The notes under the pieces were generated by a model. That model ran no database searches. It was not told the origin of the DNA and saw only the letters and a program-made list of their open reading frames with translations. DNA of 15,793 bases from JBDSGC01 sp046594105 (GTDB taxonomy: Bacteria; Acidobacteriota; Thermoanaerobaculia; Gp7-AA8): assembly GCA_046594105.1 (NCBI GenBank), contig JBKJQB010000140.1, positions 1 through 15,793 on the forward strand, given 5' to 3'. Both the position numbers and the translations under genes were made by a program. Below, piece after piece: positions 1 through 5,386 of this stretch. Position 1 is the stretch's first letter, and every line of letters starts with the position of its first letter.

Positions 1-1
1 C

Positions 2-340
2 GCGATCTTCCTCCACAACCCGGGGGCACTGCGTGAGACGCAGCGATTGATAGTGAGAAACGGGAGCTCCCCATCGAGAGTCCTTCTCCCCGCGCACGGG
101 GAGAAGGTCCGCGAAGCGGGGATGAGGGGGTCCTGCTTCGTCGCGTGGGCGCCCCCTCATCCGCCTTCGGGACCTTCTCCCCGTGTGCGGGGAGAAGGAC
201 TCTCGATGGGAAGAGCACGGGCTTCGACGCAGGCTTGGCCGACCACGAATTCAAAAGGCCGGCCGCTGATACAGTACTGGCCATGTCGCGCTTCACCTTT
301 CTCTCCGCTGGCGAGTCCCACGGACCGCAGCTCACCGTGA
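2..340 (+). CDS. Possible 3' end of an upstream gene reading through a palindromic repeat (partial)
   Basis: Reading frame 2 is open from the left edge to a stop at 338-340. Its first ~17 codons (AIFLHNPGALRETQRL...) end almost always in G or C, as in the real genes here, whereas the other two + frames stop at 34-36 and 48-50. If real, the product's C-terminus would run into the palindromic element (SPSRVLLPAHGEKVREAG...) and overlap the start of aroC by about 58 bp. Such repeat-encoded tails are usually accidental, arising when an element inserts before or over the original stop. No family can be named from so few residues, and the true gene could end in another frame or not be coding. Confidence 0.25.
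   Translation, partial: AIFLHNPGALRETQRLIVRNGSSPSRVLLPAHGEKVREAGMRGSCFVAWAPPHPPSGPSPRVRGEGLSMGRARASTQAWPTTNSKGRPLIQYWPCRASPFSPLASPTDRSSP
70..210. repeat. Palindromic repeat element, copy 1 (REP/MITE-like)
   Basis: This is a ~141-bp imperfect palindrome. Its ends, 70-93 and 187-210, are perfect 24-bp inverted repeats. Each end contains its own hairpin with 11-bp stems CCTTCTCCCCG/CGGGGAGAAGG: 82-107 with loop CGCA and 173-198 with loop TGTG. The inner arms (GGTCC..CGAAG..GGATGAGGGGG at 106-130 and its near-complement at 152-174) also pair. A second copy lies at 1485-1627 in the same orientation. Similar CCTTCTCCCC...GATGAGG palindromes are dispersed in many high-GC genomes. No transposase is encoded, so any mobility would have to be supplied in trans. 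Confidence 0.9.
267..275 (+). promoter_or_regulatory. Extended -10 element of aroC, leaderless geometry
   Basis: TGA-TACAGT matches the extended -10 pattern TGnTATAAT at TG and four of six hexamer bases. The hexamer ends 7 nt before the ATG at 283, so the predicted transcription start is the A of the start codon. No Shine-Dalgarno sequence precedes the ATG. No good -35 is seen at 16-18 nt spacing, which an extended -10 can tolerate. Confidence 0.45.
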
Positions 341-1455
341 TCGTCACCGGTGTGCCTGCCGGCGTTCTTCTTGATCGCCAACGAATCAACCGCGATCTCT
401 CGCGGCGACAGCATGGATACGGCCGCGGCGGCCGCATGAAGATCGAACACGATGAGGTGGAGATCGTCGGTGGGGTTCGCGGCGGCGAGACCCTCGGCGG
501 ACCGGTGGCCATCGTCATCCGCAATGCAGACTTCGCAAACTGGCGTGGGGCGATGGACCCCTGGGACCTCGATGAGGCGGAGGCGCAGAAGCGTCGTGTC
601 CACGCCCCCCGGCCGGGGCACGTCGATCTGGCCGGCGGCATGAAGTACGACCGCCGCGATCTCCGCGACGTGCTCGAGCGTGCCTCCGCGCGCGAGACCG
701 CGTCGCGCGTGGCCGCCGGCGCCATCGCCAAAGAGTTGCTCCGTGCCTTCGCCGTCGAGTTGCGCTCCGGGGTGGTTTCGGTCGGCGCGGCCGGCGATCC
801 GGAAGCCTCGCCTTCCTGGGAGGAGCTCGGTATGGTCGATGATGAGTCGCCGCTGCGCGCCGTCAACGCCGCCCACGAAGCGGCGATGGTCGCGGAAGTG
901 GACCGCGCGAAAGAGGCCGGCGAGACCCTCGGCGGCACCATCGTCATCGCCGCGCACAACGTTCCCGTCGGCCTCGGTTCCTTCGTGCAATGGAACGAGA
1001 AGCTCGACGGCCGCATCGCCCAGGCCATCATGTCCATTCATGCGGTCAAAGCGGTGGCCATCGGCGATGGCATCGCTGCCGCTCGCAAGCTGGGGTCCGA
1101 AGTACACGACTCCATCGAGTTCGATGAGGAGCGCCGCTACCACCGTCCCACCAATCGGGCCGGGGGACTGGAAGGAGGCGTGACCAACGGACAGGATGTG
1201 GTGGTGCGCGCGTCGATGAAACCAATCTCCACACTGCGCCGCGGACTTCCCTCCGTCGACATCGAGACGCGCGAAGCCCACCGATCGCAGTGGGAGCGCA
1301 GCGACGTGACCGCAGTCCCCGCCTGCGGCGTCGTCTGCGAGGCCATGCTCGCTGTGGTGCTCGCCGACGCCATGCGCGAGAAATTCGGCGGAGATTCGCT
1401 CCAGGAGATGCTGCGCAACATCGACGGATACCGCGAGCAACTGCGCCGGTTCTAG
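283..1455 (+). CDS. aroC: Chorismate synthase
   Basis: AroC catalyses the last step of the shikimate pathway in the cytoplasm, the FMNH2-dependent anti-1,4-elimination of phosphate from 5-enolpyruvylshikimate-3-phosphate to give chorismate. At 390 aa it matches the longer, Bacillus-type length class. Family signatures are clear: GESHGPQL at residues 10-17 with catalytic-site His13, RRQHGYGRGGRMKIE at about 41-55, RPGHVDLAG at 110-118, ERASARETA at 132-140, and RSDVTAVPACGVVCEAM near the C-terminus. The ATG at 283 was chosen because homology starts exactly at MSRFTFLSAGESHG. The frame stays open back to 145, but that stretch is repeat-derived. No shikimate-pathway gene is adjacent, so it appears monocistronic. 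It sits between two same-orientation palindromic elements and is followed immediately by a hairpin. Confidence 0.97.
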   Translation: MSRFTFLSAGESHGPQLTVIVTGVPAGVLLDRQRINRDLSRRQHGYGRGGRMKIEHDEVEIVGGVRGGETLGGPVAIVIRNADFANWRGAMDPWDLDEAEAQKRRVHAPRPGHVDLAGGMKYDRRDLRDVLERASARETASRVAAGAIAKELLRAFAVELRSGVVSVGAAGDPEASPSWEELGMVDDESPLRAVNAAHEAAMVAEVDRAKEAGETLGGTIVIAAHNVPVGLGSFVQWNEKLDGRIAQAIMSIHAVKAVAIGDGIAAARKLGSEVHDSIEFDEERRYHRPTNRAGGLEGGVTNGQDVVVRASMKPISTLRRGLPSVDIETREAHRSQWERSDVTAVPACGVVCEAMLAVVLADAMREKFGGDSLQEMLRNIDGYREQLRRF

Positions 1456-1482
1456 GGTGCCGGCATGCTGAGGCCGGCACCC
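1455..1482 (+). terminator. Hairpin at the aroC stop codon, likely terminator
   Basis: A perfect 10-bp stem, GGGTGCCGGC (1455-1464) and GCCGGCACCC (1473-1482), encloses an 8-nt loop. The stem starts on the last base of the aroC stop codon. No T-tract follows, so this may be a weak intrinsic terminator or a transcript-end stabiliser. Palindromic element copy 2 begins three bases later. Confidence 0.55.
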
Positions 1483-1484
1483 TC

Positions 1485-1627
1485 CCCATCGAGTGTCCTT
1501 CTCCCCGCGGCAGCGGGGAGAAGGTCCGCGAAGCGGGGATGAGGGGTCCTGCTCTTCGTGGTGTGTGGACCCCTCATCCGCCTTTGGCACCTTCTCCCCG
1601 TGTGCGGGGAGAAGGACTCTCGATGGA
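1485..1627. repeat. Palindromic repeat element, copy 2 (REP/MITE-like)
   Basis: This second copy of the element at 70-210 is nearly identical and in the same orientation; the right-hand hairpin loop is TGTG in both. The terminal arms 1486-1508 and 1604-1626 differ at one position (1494). The left hairpin has a 12-bp stem, CCTTCTCCCCGC/GCGGGGAGAAGG, with loop GGCA. The central loop is the most divergent part. The dyad extends imperfectly outward through CCCTC...GAGGG. The two copies enclose exactly one gene, aroC. Confidence 0.9.
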
Positions 1628-1689
1628 GGAGGGCGCGGAGGAGCGGCGAAAACAGCGGCGTGGAACATGAACCCTCGCTGGCTGCCCGG

Positions 1690-1698
1690 TGCGATACT
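1690..1698 (+). promoter_or_regulatory. Extended -10 element of the aminotransferase gene, leaderless geometry
   Basis: TGC-GATACT has the extended-TG motif and a hexamer matching TATAAT at four positions (A, T, A and T when aligned as GATACT). It ends 6 nt before the GTG at 1705, and no Shine-Dalgarno sequence separates the two. A weak -35 candidate, TGAACC at 1668-1673, lies 19 nt upstream. Confidence 0.45.
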
Positions 1699-1704
1699 CC
1701 TGCT

Positions 1705-2823
1705 GTGAACAGGTGGCGCGAGCAGTTCCCCATCACCGGCAACCTCGTCTACTTCAACCACGCGGCGCTCGGCCCGCTCCCGGTGCGCGCGTACGAGGCC
1801 ATGGAGGCGCATGCGCGTGACCAGCGCGATTACGGCGCGCTGCACTGGAAGGCGTGGTACTCCGAGCACGACCGGCTGCGCGCATCGGCGGCCAGGCTTC
1901 TGAACTCCGAACCTGCAGAAATCGCCGTCATCAAGAACACCTCGGAGGGTCTGTCGTTCATCGCTGAGGGGTTGGATTGGAAGCGCGGCGACAACGTCGT
2001 CACCACCGATCTGGAGTTTCCATCGAACTTCGTGCCCTGGAAGCGGCAGGAACGTCACGGCGTCGAAGTTCGTGTGGTCCGGAGCCGTGGCGGAGCGTTC
2101 GACGCGGACGACGTGGAGCGGCTGATCGACGTGCGCACGCGCCTGGTGGCCATCTCCTCGGTGGCCTTCCACAACGGCTTCGCCGCCGACCTCGAGGCCA
2201 TCGGAGAGGTGTGCAGAAAACACAGCGTGCTCTTCTCCGTCGACGCCATTCAATCGCTCGGTGTTCTGCCGATCGATGTGCGGAAGTCCCACATCGACTT
2301 TCTCGCCGCCGACGGCCACAAATGGATGTGCGGCCCCGAGGGCGCAGGCGTGCTGTTTGTGGGCGCGGCGCAGATGGACAGGCTGCGGGTGATCGAAAAC
2401 GGATGGACCAACATCGATCGGAAGGGCAAGTTCATCGACTGCGCCTCCGATCTGCTGCCCGACGCACGGCGGTTTGAGGCGGGCTCGTTGAACACGAACG
2501 GGATCTACGGGCTTCGCGCTTCGATCGATCTGCTGCTCGAGGCAGGGATCGATGAGGTGGCTGCGTCGACGATGGCAGTGACGGAGCGGCTTGCCGACGG
2601 CATCGAGGAGCTCGGCTGGCAGCTGGGAACGCCGCGCCCGATCCGATCGGGAATCGTGGCCACCATCCCACCCGCGGATCGCACCCTCATGCAGTGGCAT
2701 CGCCGTCTGGAAGAGCAGGGCATCGTCTGCGCCCCACGTGAGGGGATGCTCCGGTTTTCTCCCCACTTCTACAACAACGCGAGCGATGTGGATCGAGTGC
2801 TCGAAGTGTTGCGGGCGGGGTAG
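1705..2823 (+). CDS. PLP-dependent enzyme, class V aminotransferase fold (isopenicillin N epimerase-like)
   Basis: This is a 372-aa cytoplasmic fold-type I PLP enzyme. Visible landmarks are the N-terminal NHAALGPLP, NTSEGL at 78-83 (phosphate contact region), SVDAIQSLG at 178-186 with Asp180 for the pyridine nitrogen, DGHKWMCGPEG at 203-213 with Lys206 as the likely Schiff-base lysine, and RFEAGSLNTNG further on. The C-terminus reads GIVCAPREGMLRFSPHFYNN. In group II cysteine desulfurases the same region carries an RTGHHC loop with the catalytic cysteine; here that loop is missing, so desulfurase activity is unlikely. Substrate and reaction remain unknown: epimerase, lyase and aminotransferase are all possible. 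The GTG start at 1705 was chosen because MNRWREQFPITGNLVYFNHAA fits the family N-terminus and a -10 element lies 6 nt upstream. The open frame further back (to 1558) is repeat sequence. Confidence 0.88.
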   Translation: MNRWREQFPITGNLVYFNHAALGPLPVRAYEAMEAHARDQRDYGALHWKAWYSEHDRLRASAARLLNSEPAEIAVIKNTSEGLSFIAEGLDWKRGDNVVTTDLEFPSNFVPWKRQERHGVEVRVVRSRGGAFDADDVERLIDVRTRLVAISSVAFHNGFAADLEAIGEVCRKHSVLFSVDAIQSLGVLPIDVRKSHIDFLAADGHKWMCGPEGAGVLFVGAAQMDRLRVIENGWTNIDRKGKFIDCASDLLPDARRFEAGSLNTNGIYGLRASIDLLLEAGIDEVAASTMAVTERLADGIEELGWQLGTPRPIRSGIVATIPPADRTLMQWHRRLEEQGIVCAPREGMLRFSPHFYNNASDVDRVLEVLRAG

Positions 2824-2895
2824 GCGAGGAGCGAAACCCCCTCTCTACTCATCGGAGAGTGGCACCGCCCGAGACCCCACGATCGCGGACGCTCC

Positions 2896-2924
2896 TTGAC
2901 CCCGCCGCCCCCGCCCTGCATCAT
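2896..2924 (+). promoter_or_regulatory. Promoter of rmuC, leaderless geometry
   Basis: TTGACC (2896-2901, five of six matches to TTGACA), a 17-nt spacer, then CATCAT (2919-2924, four of six matches to TATAAT), with the ATG at 2931 six nt further on. This is the best complete -35/-10 pair in the window. Transcription would start at or within a base of the ATG. No Shine-Dalgarno sequence is present. Confidence 0.55.
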
Positions 2925-2930
2925 CCTCTC

Positions 2931-4367
2931 ATGCCGGTGATGACGATTCTTCTCAGCGTGGCGGCGCTCCTGGTGGGCGTGGCCGTAGGGTGGGTGGTGG
3001 CGAGCGCGCGGAAGACGGTGCAGGGGCAACGGGTGCTGGCGGAGCGGGAAGCCGCCATGCAGAGCGAATTGCGCCAGGCCGCCCGCGAGCAGCAACGGGC
3101 GCTGGCAGAGCGGGATCTCGCCCGGTCGGAGCGCGAGCGTGCCGAAAGGGCTGCGGAACAGATCCGTCACCTCGCCGGCGAAGCGGGGCAGGCGCGCGTG
3201 ATCGCCGAGACGAAGCTCGCCGACGCGGAACGATTGCTCATCGACCAGACCAACTTCGTGGAGCAGTCGAAAAAGCAGCTCCAGGACAGCTTCTCCGCGC
3301 TGGCCACCCGGGCCCTGCAGGCGGTCGGGGAACAATTCATGGCCACGGGAAAGGCGCAGATCGACGGCTCGCTGGAAGTGAAGCGCGCCGAGATCGACGC
3401 GCTGCTCAAGCCGGTGCGCGAGATGGTCGAGGGTTACCGGGGAGAACTGGTCAAGAGCGAGCAGGTGCGCAATGAGGTCTATGGCGGACTGCAGGAACAG
3501 ATTCGTTCGTTGCTCATCGCCCAGGAATCGTCGCACCGGGAGGCTTCCCGTCTGGCCAACGCACTGCAGTCGCCGACCGTGCGCGGCTCGTGGGGAGAGA
3601 GCACGCTGCGCCGATGCGTCGAGCTGGCCGGCATGAGCGAATGCTGCGACTTCTCCACGCAGGAGAGCTTCGAGACTGACGACGGCAAACGGGTGCGCCC
3701 CGACCTGATCGTGCGCCTTCCCAACAAGCGCGTCATCGCCGTCGACGCCAAGGTTCCTCTCAGCGAATACACCATCGCCGCCAACGAGACCGATGAGCCG
3801 CGCAGGCTGGAGGCTTTGAACCAGCACGCGAAAACCGTTCGCCGGCATATCGATGCGCTGAGCAGACGCGAATACCAGGAATCCATCGGAGAGACCCTCG
3901 ACTTCGTGGTGCTCTTCGTCCCCGGCGAGCACTTCCTCTCCGCAGCGCTGGTCGCCGACGTCACTCTCTTCGAGCACGCTGCGAACAAGAAGATCTACCT
4001 TGCGTCGCCGACCGTCCTGTTGCCTCTCCTCCGTGCCGTGTACGCCGGATGGCAGGCCGAGCGCGCCAGCGAGAACGCCCGGAAGATGCACGAAGCCGGG
4101 GTGGAGCTGTTCAACCGCTTCGTGGTGGTGATGGATCACATTACCGGCGTAGGCGATCAGCTCCGCAAAACCGTCGACTCGTACAACAAGGCCATCCGCT
4201 CCATCGACACGCGGCTGTGGCCGAAAGGGGAAGAGCTGCAGCGACTGGCCGGCAGCGGGCGGGAGCTCGGCGCCCTCGAGCAGATCGACGCCATCCCCAT
4301 GGAGTCCTCCAAACTCCGCCTGACCATGCAGCCCACCGAACCGGGCGACGTGGTGCGGATCAAGTAA
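2931..4367 (+). CDS. rmuC: RmuC-family DNA recombination protein (membrane-anchored, coiled coil plus nuclease-like domain)
   Basis: This 478-aa protein has the full RmuC architecture. An N-terminal membrane helix (residues ~4-23, MTILLSVAALLVGVAVGWVV) is followed by a long Ala/Glu/Arg-rich coiled coil (~30-215) and the conserved domain from RGSWGE (218-223). The domain contains RPDLIV with Asp258 and VDAK with Asp272 and Lys274, resembling a PD-(D/E)xK nuclease core, and ends with LASPTVLLPLLRAV and a helical tail. In E. coli, RmuC limits inversions at short inverted repeats, and it is predicted to be a nuclease. That is noteworthy next to several large palindromes, but the proximity may be coincidence. 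The ATG at 2931 was preferred over upstream GTG 2859 because it begins the membrane helix and lies just after a good promoter. It stands alone, 107 bp after the aminotransferase gene. Confidence 0.93.
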   Translation: MPVMTILLSVAALLVGVAVGWVVASARKTVQGQRVLAEREAAMQSELRQAAREQQRALAERDLARSERERAERAAEQIRHLAGEAGQARVIAETKLADAERLLIDQTNFVEQSKKQLQDSFSALATRALQAVGEQFMATGKAQIDGSLEVKRAEIDALLKPVREMVEGYRGELVKSEQVRNEVYGGLQEQIRSLLIAQESSHREASRLANALQSPTVRGSWGESTLRRCVELAGMSECCDFSTQESFETDDGKRVRPDLIVRLPNKRVIAVDAKVPLSEYTIAANETDEPRRLEALNQHAKTVRRHIDALSRREYQESIGETLDFVVLFVPGEHFLSAALVADVTLFEHAANKKIYLASPTVLLPLLRAVYAGWQAERASENARKMHEAGVELFNRFVVVMDHITGVGDQLRKTVDSYNKAIRSIDTRLWPKGEELQRLAGSGRELGALEQIDAIPMESSKLRLTMQPTEPGDVVRIK

Positions 4368-4477
4368 GGTCCGTCGCTACAACAGAGCGGAGTCAACTCA
4401 ACCGGTCGCGCGGAGCGCATCGCTTTGCCTTTCGCAGCGCCGCGGTGATTTCTGCTCGGCGACCAGTCAACCTGCGC

Positions 4478-4490
4478 TACGCTGTAAACA
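4478..4490 (+). promoter_or_regulatory. Possible -10 region upstream of the membrane-protein gene
   Basis: Two weak -10-like hexamers, TACGCT (4478-4483) and TAAACA (4485-4490), lie 18 and 11 nt before the ATG at 4502. The sequence between them and the ATG (AACATCAACAAACC) is A/C-rich with no Shine-Dalgarno sequence. Initiation would therefore be from a very short leader or independent of Shine-Dalgarno pairing. No convincing -35 was found. Confidence 0.25.
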
Positions 4491-4501
4491 TCAACAAACC
4501 A

Positions 4502-5242
4502 ATGAGTGCAGAAACCGGCGTGGTGAATCCCGCGGTGTCTTCGAGGGTCAGACCTCGGTGGCCACAGGACCGTTTCTTCGCTGCGATGTCCCTGCTCGCC
4601 GCGTTGACCGTCTTCGCCGGATTCTCGCGAACGTATTTTCTGAAGGGTTTCTTTGGAACAAAACCTCTAACCCTCTTTTTCCATCTCCACGGAGCGGTGT
4701 TCACCGCATGGGTCGTTCTCTTTGTGGTCCAGTCGGCGCTGGTGAGGGCGGGCAGAACGGACATCCACCGTCGGCTGGGAGTGGCCGGCGCGTTGCTGGT
4801 TCCCATCATGGTGGTGATCGGCGTGATGGCGGCAATCGATTCGGCGAGGCGCGGGTTCACGCCGCCGGGCGGACCGCCGCCACTGGTGTTCTTTGTGATC
4901 CCGATCGTGGACCTGGTGGTGTTTTCCACTTTGGTCGGAACGGGAATCTGGCTCCGGCGGCAAGCGGACGATCACAAACGGCTGATGCTGCTGGCCACCA
5001 TCAGTATTCTCACGCCGGCGATCGCCCGGCTCCCCGGGATCGCAGCGGCCGGCCCGCCAGCATTCCTCGGATTGACCGATCTGTTCATCGTCGTCTGCAT
5101 GGTCTACGACAGGATTGCCCGAGGGCGCATTCATCGAGCTTTTCTATGGGGCGGCCTCTTCATCATCGTCTCGCAGCCGCTGCGCTTTCTGCTTGCGCAA
5201 ACAGGTGCCTGGCTCACATTCGCTCGCTGGATGACGCGCTGA
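4502..5242 (+). CDS. Multipass membrane protein with conserved histidines, function unknown
   Basis: The product is 246 aa with about six hydrophobic segments, starting around residues 24-44 (FFAAMSLLAALTVFAGFSRTYF) and ending near FLWGGLFIIVSQPLRFLL. Between or beside them are short His-containing motifs: FFHLHGAVFTAW, DIHRRLGVAGA, DDHKRLMLLATISILTPAIARLP and RIHRAFLWG. Spaced histidines next to membrane helices suggest metal or heme ligands, as in cytochrome-b561 or DUF2306-like proteins, but no signature is definitive. The ATG at 4502 opens a hydrophilic N-terminus (MSAETGVVNPAVSS) just before the first helix. The frame is open far upstream (to 4049), but that part overlaps rmuC in another frame and is not protein-like. 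There is no clear operon partner; kinase 1 starts 144 bp downstream with its own promoter-like element. Confidence 0.82.
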   Translation: MSAETGVVNPAVSSRVRPRWPQDRFFAAMSLLAALTVFAGFSRTYFLKGFFGTKPLTLFFHLHGAVFTAWVVLFVVQSALVRAGRTDIHRRLGVAGALLVPIMVVIGVMAAIDSARRGFTPPGGPPPLVFFVIPIVDLVVFSTLVGTGIWLRRQADDHKRLMLLATISILTPAIARLPGIAAAGPPAFLGLTDLFIVVCMVYDRIARGRIHRAFLWGGLFIIVSQPLRFLLAQTGAWLTFARWMTR

Positions 5243-5247
5243 CGCGG

Positions 5248-5265
5248 GCACCCACGGTCGGGTGC
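5248..5265 (+). terminator. Weak hairpin after the membrane-protein gene
   Basis: GCACCC (5248-5253) and GGGTGC (5260-5265) form a 6-bp GC-rich stem with a 6-nt loop, six bases after the stop codon. No T-tract follows, so the terminator role is a guess from position. Confidence 0.3.
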
Positions 5266-5374
5266 GGGCGCCATCTGTGCGATCTCGGAAGGTCGGCATC
5301 CATCGCTTCGTCTTGCGTGTGAAGGTCCCCTCAAGCCGTCAGGCAGTCAGAGTTCGCCGCGCTCGGTTCTCGTC

Positions 5375-5380
5375 TATCCT
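5375..5380 (+). promoter_or_regulatory. -10 element of kinase 1, leaderless geometry
   Basis: TATCCT matches TATAAT at four of six positions and ends 6 nt before the GTG at 5387. The six intervening bases (GTTTCG) hold no Shine-Dalgarno sequence. A poor -35 candidate, TTCGCC (5353-5358), lies 16 nt upstream. Confidence 0.45.
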
Positions 5381-5386
5381 GTTTCG

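Noticed and set aside
145..282. An upstream extension of aroC
   Set aside because: The added residues come from the palindromic repeat, and family homology begins at the ATG at 283.
70..1627. A CRISPR-like or composite-transposon reading of the two repeats
   Set aside because: There are only two copies, 1.2 kb apart, with no spacers, no cas genes and no transposase. A dispersed palindromic repeat explains them better.
157..2766. An 869-codon open frame on the - strand across aroC and the aminotransferase gene
   Set aside because: It lies antisense to two well-supported genes, runs through the palindromic repeat and has His/Arg/Gly-rich low-information sequence. Long antisense frames are expected opposite high-GC genes.
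1705..2823. Calling the class V enzyme a cysteine desulfurase (SufS/IscS)
   Set aside because: The loop with the catalytic cysteine is missing and no Fe-S assembly genes are nearby.
2769..4139. A 456-codon open frame on the - strand opposite rmuC
   Set aside because: It is a shadow of the rmuC codon pattern with no recognisable domain or plausible start.
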